Positions 1 through 12,075 are shown, counted from the first letter of the stretch. The stretch is DNA of 64,000 bases from Warburgia ugandensis (GCA_035236585.1 CP141134.1:22002414-22066413); one strand, 5' to 3'. The notes: a model not told the origin generated them from the letters alone. A program made the numbers and translations.

Positions 1-400
1 AAATCCTAGGTTAGCAATGAAAAGTTTAGTTTTTGAAGATAAGGACATTTTGGTCATTTCACTATTCACCTTGAATGAACCCAGAAATTTGGTCCTGAAA
101 ATGGTACCATTAGGTGCGTATTGAAAAAATAAATCCAACAAGACCAAAATCACCCAAAACGGAGTTAAAATGAGCAAGTTATGGCCCTTTGAAGTTCAGG
201 GGCAAAAATATAATTTTTACTAAAAAACGGATTTAGCCTGCAAAACACAGGGGCCTGTTTTGATACGGGCACCCTTCATCTTCAACCCCCTAGAGGGTTC
301 TAGAACGGCAGTGATTAGAGGAGAAATCACCGCCATTCTGGAGGTTTCTCCACTGCCATTCAAGGGCAGTGAGTGCCCCCTCCAGAACCCTCTTATAGCT

Positions 401-410
401 CTATAAATAG
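401..410 (+). promoter_or_regulatory. TATA box of family C LTR
   Basis: CTATAAATAG sits in the LTR about 400 bp from the window start. The equivalent position in the inverted copy at 3984-6670 also has a TATA box on its sense strand (6293-6302). Transcription would start about 30 bp downstream. Confidence 0.6.
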
Positions 411-619
411 AGCTCTTGGGCGCCTCTAATGGCAGCCCAAAAGCTTGAGAAAAACCCGTTTTGAAGAAGCAACCAAGAGGAGAAACGAGGGGAAAAACCT
501 AGCAACGAGCCAGGTATGCCCAAGATCCCTCAAAACCCATCTTCATAGTAGTCCTAGGCTCAGTTTCCCTAAGTTTTTGCATGAAAAATCATACAAAATA
601 GAGCCCTCGAGAGTCACCA

Positions 620-940
620 AGGACCCAGGGATGATCCCTAGGCCGCACTGGTTCGACAGGGTCAAACCAGGGTGTCCTGAGGATGCCCCGGTCCCCCAAC
701 AAAAGAAACATTCCAGACGGACCGTAACGCATCGACCGCGTTTGAGAAAACCAAACAGGCGCGTCCACGGACGCGCCCGCAAAAGGAAGAGAAGGGCAGG
801 AAAATCCGGCGCTTCTGCAGAAGCGCCCACTGGGGCGCATGCCACTGACGTACAATGCGCTAGCTATTCAGGATTTTTCACTTCTTAAGAACAGCCGGGG
901 CTCATGCTGCTGACGCGCAGCGCGCTAGCATTCCGCATTT
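620..940. other. CpG-rich island inside family C LTR
   Basis: In an otherwise CpG-poor AT-rich sequence this segment is dense in CpG and GC. It holds a perfect 20-bp palindrome at 808-827 (GGCGCTTCTGCAGAAGCGCC) and a hairpin with 9-bp arms GGCGCGTCC/GGACGCGCC at 758-766 and 769-777. Islands of similar composition but different sequence occur in the other long LTRs of the window. Confidence 0.6.
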
Positions 941-3900
941 CACTCTTAAAGGCCTTATGTACGTGTGATACTAAAAAGCTTATAACTTGAGATCTAGAAC
1001 TCCGATTGAGGCACCGCAAAAGGTGTTGTGTCTGTGTTGATGATGCGGACACACCCAAACTATAAAATCCTTGATCAAGGCTCAATCAAAGGTGGGCATG
1101 ACCCTTAGAATAGGATGGTGGCGCATGGCCGCTAGACCTTTGGAAAACTGATAATACCAAGGCCCAATTAGGACCTTAGGACACTCATAAGCATAGGGAT
1201 AGACCCTTAATGCCTAAGTAATAAGACCAACCACTCTAAAACCTATAAAAGATAGGCCAAACTAACCTTGATTCCCCAAACCATGTTCAGGAGCATACAA
1301 GGACAACGGGGTTAGCGCGACCAAGCCAGGTAGGTACTTTATCGCTACTAGACTTTTTAAAAGAGCCATGATTGTTTTATGCATGTTTTAAGTATAAGTT
1401 ATATAACTTATTTAGCATGAATTAATTCAACATACATATGATAAATGCTTTATGCATAGATATGTTTTGCAAATAATTGCATATACATTATGCATGTATA
1501 TGTTTTGCAAACAATTGCATACATTGCATGATTTGTGAGCATTGAGTTTTTGAAAGATTGCATGTCCTTGAGGGTTACCAAAAGATGCTAGAGTGCCCAA
1601 ACGATGTTGGGTAGGCAGTTGTGAGAGCTAGGCAGTTGTGAGGGACCCAAAGAGGACAGGTTTTGAAAAATACATTGCGCATATATTGCCAAGACATGTG
1701 CTACATGCATAGATTGCATGATAAGTGTAGCCTTGACCGATGAGGGCGGGCCAATGAGGGTGGGCCAGAGAGAGCTAACAAGGCTTCTAGGCTGTCAGGC
1801 TTCTAGGCAGGGTTATGACTTTGAATGCAATACTAGCACGAAGCAGATTTTATGCATTGCATGCATGTTTTGCAACTGATTGCATAAATTGCATGATTTA
1901 CTATGAATACGTGTCATAGGCCCCGTTGAGGCTATGACCGAGTGTCCTCAGGTACCTGGGGACCACACGGCGAGGAGGTCGTGGGCATAGTTGGACCTTA
2001 TGATTTTGTGGACTTATTTGCATTGCATATGGCATGATATGAGGTTGGTCGACCATACCATACTAGATATCCATGAGTTGGATTCAATGAAGCATCTTAT
2101 GCATATCATAATGTTATGATATAGATATGTATATGATACTTTCAATTTGGATTATGTGATCCTTTACGTCGTTAGTATTTCGGTTTGACAATGGTTTTTA
2201 ATTTCAATCTTGAACATGAGTGTTCAACCATGCACATATTTTGAAAGAGCATATGATTTTAAACATCTCATGCATTATAAAACTAGTAGTGATGGACTCC
2301 TACTGAGTATAGTATATACTCACCCAATCCTCAACATTTTTCAGACACAAAGTAAATACTTAAGGGCAAGGAACGCTTGTGATAGAAGACACCCAGACTA
2401 AGTAAAAGTAAGTAAACCCCTACCTTATCTTTCAATGTTACTTGATTGTAGTTACACTCTAATAGTTGAGGCTATGACTAACACTTTCTTGGGAATAATG
2501 TTGATTTAAAATTATGCCATGGCTAGATAATTTGAAAATGTGTTTTGACACTCGGGGTTTCTATGAAAGATTGTTTTCGAAAACAAAAAGATTTTTATGC
2601 GTTTCATATTTATAAAGCAAGAGATCTCGCGTTTTTTATCCAAATTGCATCATATAAAAAGTACAATTTATGTACAAAATAAAATTCCATGGAAGGAATA
2701 TACTTTTATTAAACTCTAGGATCCATCCAGTGGTTCACAGTACAGCCAAATCTATTATAGTACTTGTCCAAATTACATTATCCAAAACTCAAGCTCACCA
2801 TACAATAAAACTCTCAACAAAGAAAAATACACGTCTTCAAGGGTATACCTTGAAGATTATTGTCTTCAAGTCTTCTATCGTCTTCAGCTCCTAACTCTCC
2901 TTCCCTGTATCTGAGATATTGCAACAAGTATAATATCTCAGCAAGCAATGCTTGGTAGGGGATTCAAGAAACATAACATTGACAATGTAATTCCAATACT
3001 TCATAATCCCATTATCCTTAAACATACTCTTTACTTTGTAAGTTATGTATATCTATATACATACATACCCTTCATGGGTAAACCAGTTAAATTTGTGAAA
3101 ATAGTCAAATATCATTCCCAACTAAGCTGATCAATTCTCTTCATTTTGAGAATTTAGTATTACAGCTAATCTTATACTGGGAATTTCCCTTCTTGGGAAT
3201 TGGTAATATACAATTACTTAGCATTTCATTATGCTACAACATAAGGCATTTCACTATGCCTATTCTCATATGCATCATCGTGCAAAATAATCAGAAAGGT
3301 TGGTATGCTGCAGTTTGATTCGTACTAGTGCACTCGGATAACTGCCCTGTTCACCACTGATACCACAGTGGAAAATATTATGTCACTACCCATATGGGGG
3401 GGCAAGACTTTCATAGTGATGGCCTTCCCATAATTGCCACCACCCAACTTTTAGCCTCTCTTAGGTCAAGGTATCATTACATCATCAAATTTCAAGGAGC
3501 GGGTGGCCAAACCCTCATAACTCCTCTTACAATAGCATCCCCCTAGGCTTATGCCTATTAAAACAAACTCACAAGCCTCCAAGCTTGTATGTAAAATAGA
3601 TTTCATATATATCAGACCATCTGTCTGTTTACTTAGGGCTGAAATATTTTCTAGTTCCCTATTCACTTATAGTTTAGTCTTTAACCATCTTATATGTGTT
3701 TGGTTGGATCATAAGGTTTTCAAGAGATTTAATACAAGTATTAACATTACTCTTGTTAACATAAAATCATGAGTACAATCATGTATATCTCTTGTAAATG
3801 CATTCATCAAATCCTCCTACCTTTAAGGAGTGATCTCTTTTCCCCAAATCTTCCATGATCCTGACTGATGTATATGATCTGTACATCCATACGTATTGTT

Positions 3901-3978
3901 AATATATAAATTATGAACCATCCTAATGATCACTAGATCTGATGTTTAGAATGATCTTTAGATCATTCATATCTAAGT

Positions 3979-3983
3979 ATTTT
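3979..3983. repeat. Left target-site duplication ATTTT
   Basis: ATTTT immediately precedes TGTGACGACCCGGG and is repeated at 6671-6675 after the other end. The uninterrupted paralogous sequence near 15363-15380 and 45080-45095 has the site only once. Confidence 0.9.
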
Positions 3984-5569
3984 TGTGACGACCCGGGTTT
4001 TCCCATGCATTTTTAAATTTAATATCTAATTCCTAAGGCGGGATGCATCCCTATTTGAAAACCATTTATAAAAACAATGCAATGCAGTGGAAAATATTTA
4101 GTTTTAAACTCATTTTGAAAACCCCGAGTGTGATTTGCTTTCACAACAACCAAAGTAGTTTTTGAAAAACTCCAAAAATCATAAATGTTTTCCCAGGTCT
4201 ATCCAATCACAGCTCACAACCCAACTGTAAGTAAATACAAATACATGTCCAAAGGGTAGAGTGTTTACTTACAAGTATGATTGTCTCCTTTTGATTTACT
4301 TACTCATAGCACTAACATTTCCTAAGGTGTCTTCTACGCGTGAGTGGAGTTGTCCTGAAAAAATGATATATTTGGGTGTCTTCTGTCACACGTATATCCT
4401 GTCCTTAAGTGCTTACTTGTGTCTAAAAAATGTTAAGGATTGGGTGAGTATATACTATACTCCGTAGGAGTCTATCACTATTAGTTTTACAATGCATGCT
4501 ATTTTTAAAATCATATGCTCTTTAAAACATGTGCATGTTTGAACACTCATGTTCAATATCGATATTAAAAACTATTGTCGAATTGGAATACTGACGACTT
4601 AAAGAATCGCATAATCCAAGCCGAAAGTATCATATATATCATAAACATAATAATATAAATAAGATGCTCAACTGAATCCAACTCATGGATATATGGTATG
4701 GTTGACAAACCTCATGTCATGCCATATGAAATGCAAGTAAATCCTCATACCATAGGGCCCACTATGCCCACGACCTCACTGCCGTGTGGTCCCCGGGTAC
4801 CTAGGGACATAAGGTCATAGCCTCCACGGTGCATATGACACTTTGACCCAGTGCCGTGACACCAGTGGTAGCCCCCTGTACCACATGCAGTCGAAGCAGG
4901 GACATGCCTTTTTGGCGTTGTACCCTTTCCACCTAATAGTGGTAAAGGCTGGGAGGCCACCCCAGACCTCTCGGCATAGTGCCCACGAGCTTACTAGCCC
5001 AAATCATATACAATCAATCAAGCAAAAACCTCTTTTCAAAACCTGTCCTCTGTCGGTCCCTCACAACTGCTTACCCAGCATCTTTTGGTAACCCTCAAGG
5101 ACATGCAATTTTTCAAAACTCAATACTCACAAATCATGCAATTTATGCAATCGTTTGCAAACATGACTATGCATAATGTATTTGTTATATGCATACTGAA
5201 TTCATTTATGAGCTTACTTCATGCTAAACAAGTCATGTAACTTAAAACTTAAAACATGCAATCTCAAAGCAATCGAGGGTTCTTTTTAAAAGTCTAGTAG
5301 CGATAGAGCACCTACCTCAAAGTCTCCTGGAGTCGCATCCTTCATCACTCAACCCGACCCTGGGTCTCATTTATAAACTCCTGGATATGAATGGATAACA
5401 AGGAGTACTTATCAATTTTGATCTATTTAGAAATTAGATCGCTAGATCTGCCTTTTAGGGTCCATGGTCTTTGCCTAATTCATTGTTAGGCTAGATCCTA
5501 TGATATGGATCTACTATTCAATAGTTAAACTCTGTAAATTGTCCTCTGATCCGAACTTTATAGTCTCAT

Positions 5570-5910
5570 TAGGTCCACGTGTCCTAATTCCTAGGACGCC
5601 CTTGCATCCTGGTTGAACTGTGACCGCCTCACGTGCGTGCGTGCCCAAAGGTCGTGCCAGGGACCGTGTTTGCACTCGCACATGTATGCCCAAGCGACGC
5701 GCTATGACACGCGTCTTGGATGGCATCGGACGGACACACCTTTAGTGTAGCATGGCGCGTCTCAGCTCCCAGGGCACCCCGTGCATCCCATGTTGCTCAC
5801 GCACCCAAAGGCCGCACCAGGGACAGTGTACTCATTGTTGTACGCCTGGAACCTGTCCCAGGCGCATGTGAAGCATGGCATCCCTGGGACGCCTTGTTCG
5901 CACAGAGCCG
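5570..5910. other. CpG-rich island inside solo LTR
   Basis: Dense CpG and GC (for example CACGTGCGTGCGTGCC near 5631) in an AT-rich LTR. It occupies the place equivalent to the island at 620-940 in the inverted copy, but the two islands are hard to align with each other, while the sequence on either side aligns readily. Confidence 0.55.
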
Positions 5911-6292
5911 GCTGAAACCGGCTTCCCTAGCATGTTTTCCGGTTGGAAACGCTAGATCTAGCACGGATCTAGCCTGGAAGGAGGAAGAACCAGAGAGAGA
6001 GGGAAAGACAGGCTTACCTAGGTAGCCTAGGGAGCGCTTATTGCTGGTGGTAGACCCCCGTTCCGGTTCTGAAACTCCATGCCACCAGAAAACTCGATGA
6101 AGGGAAAAACCTAGTTTTTGGGTGATGCTAGGGAAGAAATGGGGAAGAGAAAGAAGGAAAATGGCTGGCCCGAAGGACTTGGTTGGAGACAGGAACATGC
6201 ATGGAAGATGGAGACAGGTTTTAAGTTTTTGCCGGAAACCCTAGCCCCAAATGGGTCGGAAAAATCGTGTTTTGAAGAGGGGGGAGATAGGG

Positions 6293-6302
6293 CTTTTTAT
6301 AG
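6293..6302 (-). promoter_or_regulatory. TATA box of solo LTR
   Basis: CTATAAAAAG on the minus strand, about 370 bp from the minus-strand start of the LTR at 6670. It corresponds to the TATA box at 401-410 in the inverted copy. Confidence 0.55.
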
Positions 6303-6670
6303 CCTTGCTATGGCGGTGTTGCCAATAGCGGTGGCAGAATCCTCTTGAAACTAGGGTTTCTGGAGAAATCTAGAGGAAGAAAAAGATGGGATGCCATTAT
6401 CAAAATGGCCCCCTGCGTTTTCTGCCTTTTTCATTTTTAGTTTAAATTACAAAAATGCCCCTAATCTTTAAACAGCCATAACTTCTTCATACGAACTCCG
6501 TTTTTGGCGTTTTTTGAGGCGTTGGATTCCATTTTTCGAGTAGAATATAATGGTATCAAGTTTCCTTAAAAATTCATTCATTTATAATTTTAAATAAAGT
6601 AAAAAATTTAACACAGTTCTTTTCCTATAGAATGTCCAATTCAATAGCATAAATTGCTCGGGGCATTATA

Positions 6671-6675
6671 ATTTT
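6671..6675. repeat. Right target-site duplication ATTTT
   Basis: Exact repeat of 3979-3983. After it the E1 LTR resumes with TCTATCTCTAAG, as in the uninterrupted copies. Confidence 0.9.
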
Positions 6676-7072
6676 TCTATCTCTAAGTCTTTGTATGTCT
6701 ATATCCTTGATCTTGATCTTTCATAGATCCATTGATTGACAATCTACACATGATGATAAAGATCAAGGTCCTAGATCTTCTATCATCCAGTTCTTCTTTG
6801 ATCTAAGTTCAATTATTGGATCATCCCTAAGGAGGATGATCTTGGTTTTCTTCCTTGAATCATCTTTGATCAAGGGTTTGGATTATCTAATCTAATGAAC
6901 TATAACAAGTATACTAATAAACATGCATACTAAGTACAATATAATATTCTATTTCTTATTGTTCTTGATCATCCAAGATCTAATGGATCTTGTTTGATCA
7001 TCCTTATCTTACTTACTATTTTTATTAGGGTTAGGTAATTTACTAACCTTTTATGCTCTTATTATTATTATT

Positions 7073-7094
7073 CAACCAGTTAATGTGCTGGTTG
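7073..7094 (-). other. Conserved stem-loop in family A R/U5
   Basis: CAACCAG and CTGGTTG form a 7-bp stem around an 8-base loop. The same stem is intact at 15790-15811 and 45481-45502, and a weaker version appears in element X near 57339-57366. Its retention in diverged copies suggests an RNA structure in the leader transcript. The function is not known. Confidence 0.5.
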
Positions 7095-8519
7095 AGGGTA
7101 ACTTATTCAAGCCTAAATCTAAACTGCTCCTCTTATTTCCAATTAGCTAAGGCTTACTAGCTGAATGGGTGAACACAAATTGGTTACTTCAATCCTCATG
7201 TAAGGAGGCGTTTAGACCTCACAAATATCAATAGAAGGTAGGGGAAGAGCGAGACTCTATTAGATAACCCCCTTAACCACTATGTTCATCATTCACTAGA
7301 ATGACCATAGCTCAACCTTTCATAAGGTTCCTATAAGCATGTTTACCCTAAGTACTCTTTCTAATGTATTATTAATTAAGTCCATGAATATTTATAATGT
7401 CATTCATGGGGTTTATTATTCTTTTCCTAGTTTGGGCCAAAGATTTGATAATCCTTATATTGTCCTACTAATTATAGCCCTTACTAATTAAGTCCAAAGC
7501 ACTCCCTTCTTATTTGTGTCATGAAACTCTACTTTTTCATTAGATTACATTTTTAATGTTTTATGCTCTTTATCTCATAACAAGTAGATCTACTAATAAC
7601 ATTTAACCATAAATGAATTATAAATTCAAAGCATAAAACTGCATAATTTGACATTTAATGATAATGAGGCAAGGTACTTAAAATTACTCTAACATGATTT
7701 CAAACTAATACACCTTAATAACTCAATTTAAACTATCATGGATTTAAGGTATAATCTCATACTATAGTATAAACTTATATGAAATTCTAGCATTGTCCTA
7801 AGTTAGAATGACATGAAATCATACTAAAGTGCCCTAAGATAATTAAATCTAGCACCTTATGATAACAATGAAATCATATATCATGCTAAAGTCTAAATGT
7901 TATACTAGCATGCTTTATAACATAATCATATTTAAAATGCTATTATATAAAATGAAACTAATTACATTAACATTTTTAGAAATCTTTACTTATGATCCAA
8001 CCATTAGATCTTAGATCTTTTCCTTTGATTGAGGATTTTAGTTATATTTAGGGGATTTTCTTTATTAAGGTCCAAAGATCATATTGATCTATTTTTGTCA
8101 TAATCCATCCATGATTTCCTTGGATTTCATCATATCAACATTCATTCTATCCATCCCAAGGATTTGATCACACTTGGTCTCATTGATCAAGTATTTTTAG
8201 GGTTTTTCTACCATAATGGGTAGATCCCTTAATATATCTCATATATGTCCAAATAAACTATAGATCTCACTTTATTTCAATAGTATATAATTAGTAAAAC
8301 ATATTTTTAAGATCTGATCATCTCAGATCTTGAATATTTAGGTAATTGGAGACTTTTTTCTTTAATACAAAATGTTTTACTGAATATTATGTCCATTTTA
8401 TCATTTCATCATAAAATAGAGGTTTCAAGCTTTCCATAGCTTCTTTCTTATCTCAATTTGGAGTTCAGATGGCTTCGAAATTGGATCTGGAAGTTCACAG
8501 TCCTTCCTAGGGCTTAGAT

Positions 8520-8890
8520 TTGATCTGGGCCCAAGGAACGGAAGGCCCAGATCTTTCGGGTAGAAAACTAAGTCGGACAGAACGCGCTCGGTTAGTCAGG
8601 CACGTCCGCTGGGATGAACTGAGGAAACGCCCTCAAGGGGTGTCCATGGACGGGGACGGGATGAGCGGGACGTTCGTCATCCGCGTGCCCGTAAACGGGA
8701 GTGTCGTCTGGCGCGTCCGCTCGTGGGTTTGACGGATGCGCCGTCGTCTCGCTTGGGATGACATCCCACATGCAGTGCACGCTCAAAACATTTCTGCCTG
8801 CGCCGTTTCCAACGGTGCATCACATGTGTGTCTTGGGCGCCGTTAGATCTGGAGATCGGACAGTCCATTCTGGACCGTCCAATCAATCCT
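8520..8890. other. CpG-rich island in E1 3' LTR
   Basis: A GC- and CpG-rich block lies between two conserved AT-rich LTR segments: a block with GGGCCCA at the low-coordinate edge and one with CTCTCAATTGAG at the high-coordinate edge. The same two flanks enclose different, also CpG-rich, sequences in element Y (46770-46950) and E3 (61940-62210). In element X they lie almost side by side. Confidence 0.6.
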
Positions 8891-9500
8891 CTCTCAATTG
8901 AGGGCCAAAAAAGTCTCTAATCATTGTGAAAATTCTACCTTAGGGGTTTTGGACCCTTCTGGATCTATTGGTATAGTCAGAATTTTCATTTGAGCACTCT
9001 GTAATCCTAACTTAAGGGTTCTATTATTACTTTACTTTTACCTTTTTTATCATCAAAATAAATTATAGTAAACTAAAAATTACATAAACTAGTATTAAAC
9101 ATCTATAGAAAGTATTCCCACCTACCTGATTGGAGAAAAAACCTTGGTTATATGCCCAATTTAAAAGGAATACCTTGTTGATGAAGATATGGCCTAAGAT
9201 CCACCTTTCTTGTAAATTCATGTTGTTTGAACCATTGGATCTTGAAATTGCTTTGGGGGTTTTGTAGAATAGATATGGTGGGAAGTTTTGGATGGTGAAA
9301 TTTATGAAATTAGATCTAGAACAAAATGCCTAATTGAATTTAGGTCTCTTGTTCCAATCTAAAAAGAAAAAGAAACTGAGAAGAGAGATATCTCTTGGAA
9401 TTTTTGGGTTTTTGGGGAGGGATCTAGGTCTAATTTTTTAGGAAGAGTGAAGAAAATTTTGTGGGGATTTTATGAGCATTTTTGGAGGGTTTTGGGGGTT

Positions 9501-9510
9501 GTATTTATAG
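9501..9510 (-). promoter_or_regulatory. TATA box of E1 3' LTR
   Basis: CTATAAATAC on the minus strand, about 585 bp after the LTR start at 10093. It matches the spacing in elements X, Y and E3 (550-606 bp), which sets the U3 length for the family. Confidence 0.65.
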
Positions 9511-10093
9511 GTATTTTGGTCTTTTTTTCATGATTATAATATTTAATTTTTTATTATTAAATGGCATGAAAGTCTCCCATGCTCCAATTTTCTTCCTCAA
9601 GACCAGCTGGTGTTTTTTGAGCCATGACTTCACATGGCCTGCTCATAAGATTCATTTTTGGGTCCCTCGTGGACCCCACATGGTGTAAAAAGACCATTTT
9701 GCCATTTATGTATAAAATTTTGGGTTTTATTCCCATGATCTCGAATTTGAGGTACTTAGTGGCATTGGATTTGTATTTCTTAGTACATTCTAAAATTTGA
9801 TGTCTCATATTTTGATTTTTGGGAGATTTTGATTTTTGGGTAAAATTACTATTTTACCATTTTGTCCAAGAAATGAAGAAACTTAAGGATTTTTCATCCG
9901 AATTCAGAATTTGTCGTGCTTATAGTCATTCTGAAGGGTTTGCTAAGTTTAATTTCAATTTTACATGTCTTATTATTTAATTATACTTTTATAAAAAGTA
10001 TATTTTAAATAACCCTAATATTTCAGCCCGAAATATCTAAAACTCAAACTTTATTGATTTTCTCAATCAATTATAAAAATTGGGGTTATTACA

Positions 10094-10105
10094 ATCTTCC
10101 CCCCT
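10094..10105 (-). other. Polypurine tract of E1
   Basis: On the minus strand AGGGGGGAAGAT lies directly before the LTR start TGTAATAACC. Just upstream is TTTCGAGGACGAAATTATTG, the block found before the 3' LTR in many plant Ty3/gypsy elements. It fixes both the orientation and the identity of the 3' LTR. Confidence 0.9.
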
Positions 10106-10915
10106 GACAATAATTTCGTCCTCGAAATTTGTAATACAACTCACTTAAGAGTTTTCACAATTCTTTCATAGCCTTGCCACTAATGGAAATTCTATTTCCT
10201 TTCGTTCCTTTTCTAGACTACCTTTTTCTCAAAGGTTAAAATGCTCATCCATGACTAACCTTAATAATGCACTATATACTAAAGCTAGTTCTTGCTAGAA
10301 TTTTCCCAAAAAAAAAAAAGGATTAATAACTCTTATTGAGTTATCCCTTTTTGTTTCAAAACCTTCCATTTCACTTGACTGGTAATTTTCACCAATCTTT
10401 CCATACTTCACAATTTTCCATCATACCTTCTATTCCCATCCTCATTCTTTTTCAACATATAAAGTTTGGACGTAGCTTTCCTACTATGTATATCCTTAGA
10501 CTTCCTATAATACATATTGATTAGATTCAACTTCAACTATTGTTCTTTGTAACAACCTTCCAATCTTTGGAAGTAATTTTCTCTTTTCTTATTCTTCCAT
10601 TATTTGGAAGTGTATACTTTATTTCTTCTCTACAGTTCATACTTCTTTACTATTGACAACTTCTTGTCAAATTCTATCCTTGAATAATAGTTTCCTTGTA
10701 ATGAATCTTTCCTCATTCCCATCCATTATTTTTGTAACACTCTTTGAGTGCCATTTTATTCATAATACTTGACTTTCTACATTTTTCCTTCCAAGATAGT
10801 GTCATTTAACTCTGCATATATATTCCTGATCCTCTTTTGTTATTTCTTTCTCATATTTAGAACAATGTTCAGAACATTGTCACAATCTATGATAATATTT
10901 ATCTCTTTTCCTGTC

Positions 10916-10935
10916 ATATATATATATATATATAT
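10916..10935. repeat. (AT)n microsatellite
   Basis: Twenty bases of alternating AT inside the E1 internal region. The matching place in element Y (near 49050) has a shorter run. Confidence 0.8.
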
Positions 10936-12075
10936 TTATATGTCATAGGCTTCAAAATTTCTAGATTTTGCATTTCCTCATGCTTCTTTCAAGCATACCT
11001 CATAGCCTTTATCATATCATACTAACTCTTTATTTGCGATATTCTTGATAATTCCAATTAAAAGAGTCCATATTGACTTTGTAATCATCCCTTCTCAAGT
11101 CTTTACAAACACCATAATTTATCAACTATTCTTTAATTCTCAACAATCTATTATCAACTCATTTATGATTTATGTAACCAATGGAAAAACTTCACTAAAA
11201 GAATGTCCTTATGTTATAAAATCAATAAGAGATATATTTCTCTAGTTGTCATTGTCATTTCATATTTTGATCTCATATTCCACCTTTGTTGGGTCAAATT
11301 CCATGCAATCCTTAAAATTTATATAACCTAAACTTTGCTTTCTTTAATCAGATGTACACTTACAAGACAAGTTTTGTAAGTGTCTAACATATATCCCCTA
11401 AATGTTCTTGATTTCTTGAAATCTATTTCCATATATCATTACCACTTCATTCAATATATTTCCTTCTCCTCAAATTCATGAACATCTGTTATCTAACTCA
11501 TAGAACTTTAAAATTTGTTTTTGATTTTATACTTTGATGTTGCATTTCCAATTCCCAATTAATAATAAATTTGAAAATGCTCATCCTTATAGAGAAAAAG
11601 GATACTTAATTTCCTCAACATCATTTATGCATCCTTATATTGATTCCTCCTTTTTCTTTTCCTAAAAGAAATTTGTTACTCTCATAATGTAAATTGTTAT
11701 AATCACTCCATATCCTTAAAAAGTTGTTCTTTCAACTCATTCATATAATTTGTTACTCTCAACTATCATAGATATTTTCTCATTCAATCTTATGTAAGAT
11801 TGAAAATCTTCAAACTATCTTAAAATTTCTAACCACTTATTTCTCCAACAATTTGGATTCATAACTCATTCACAATCATCTTTAAACTTAAATTTAACAA
11901 CCAATATTTGTTTTCATTTCTCATGTTTTATTTCACCTTTCCTCCAAAAATATATTTCCCCTTACTATATTTCTTAAATCTTTCAATATCACCAACTCCA
12001 TCATGTAATTGGAAGTAATATCTCTATTCATATTTAGCTCTTCATTTGCCTTGATCAATAAGATGTACTCCTCTT

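Larger units (their letters stand above)
1..2655 (+). mobile_element. LTR of family C, plus strand, cut by window start
   Basis: This stretch is an inverted, diverged copy of the complete LTR at 3984-6670. Matching blocks include the start (about 90-230 against 6470-6570), the middle (about 1920-2100 against 4660-4830) and the motif ACTCGGGGTTT near 2550 against its complement near 4125. A TATA box at 401-410 sets the transcribed strand as plus. AGGTAGGT at 1328-1335 resembles a splice donor. The right terminus is decayed: TTGCATCATA at about 2643-2652 may be the worn form of the canonical ...TCGTCACA end, so the boundary is uncertain by a few tens of bases. No long reading frame shows a domain; the 147-codon frame at 445-888 lies in the CpG-rich part of the LTR and looks incidental. 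It may be a solo LTR or the 3' LTR of an element lying upstream of the window. Confidence 0.72.
3984..6670 (-). mobile_element. Complete solo LTR of family C (2.69 kb)
   Basis: The element starts with TGTGACGACCCGGG and ends with ...GGGGCATTATA. It is flanked by a perfect 5-bp duplication, ATTTT, and interrupts the E1 LTR at a place where two other copies of that LTR are continuous. The sense strand is minus, judged by a TATA box at 6293-6302 and by comparison with the inverted copy at 1-2655. An AGGTAGGT motif lies at 5310-5317 (minus). No internal region, primer site or polypurine tract is present, so it is best read as a solo LTR left by recombination between the two LTRs of a full element. 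The reading frames at 5720-6198 lie in its CpG-rich part on both strands and resemble no protein I know. It is younger than the E1 LTR that it splits. Confidence 0.92.
2656..10093 (-). mobile_element. Element E1, 3' LTR (family A), split by a nested solo LTR
   Basis: On the minus strand the LTR begins at 10093 with TGTAATAACCCC, directly after a polypurine tract at 10094-10105, and runs to about 2656. The segment 3984-6675 inside it is a later insertion plus its target repeat. The two flanks, 2656-3983 and 6676-10093, are collinear with the uninterrupted LTR of element Y (43617-48161). A TATA box lies at 9501-9510 (minus), an AGGTAGGT motif at 9120-9127 (minus) and the stem-loop at 7073-7094. 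The expected outer terminus (TGTGAYGACCCGGG, as at 13893 and 43617) is not found at the left boundary, where it meets another LTR. Net length without the insertion is about 4.7 kb. It has no coding capacity. Confidence 0.85.

Noticed and set aside
445-888. 147-codon plus-strand frame, rich in R and K
   Set aside because: It overlaps two frames on the other strand, lies wholly in the CpG-rich part of an LTR just after its TATA box, and shows no domain. High GC lowers stop frequency here. It is not preserved in the inverted copy at 3984-6670.
2948-3130. 60-63-codon frame (MLGRGFKKHN...) repeated at 14334-14516 and 44059-44250
   Set aside because: It is antisense to the LTR in all three places and has no domain. 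It is conserved only as far as the LTR DNA is.
5720-6198. Overlapping 101- and 133-codon frames on both strands
   Set aside because: Both fall in the GC-rich island of the solo LTR and have no recognisable motif.
11045-11245. 66-codon frame conserved at 49168-49368
   Set aside because: It is antisense within the shared non-coding interior of E1 and Y. Recent common origin explains the match, and the more diverged X copy does not keep it.
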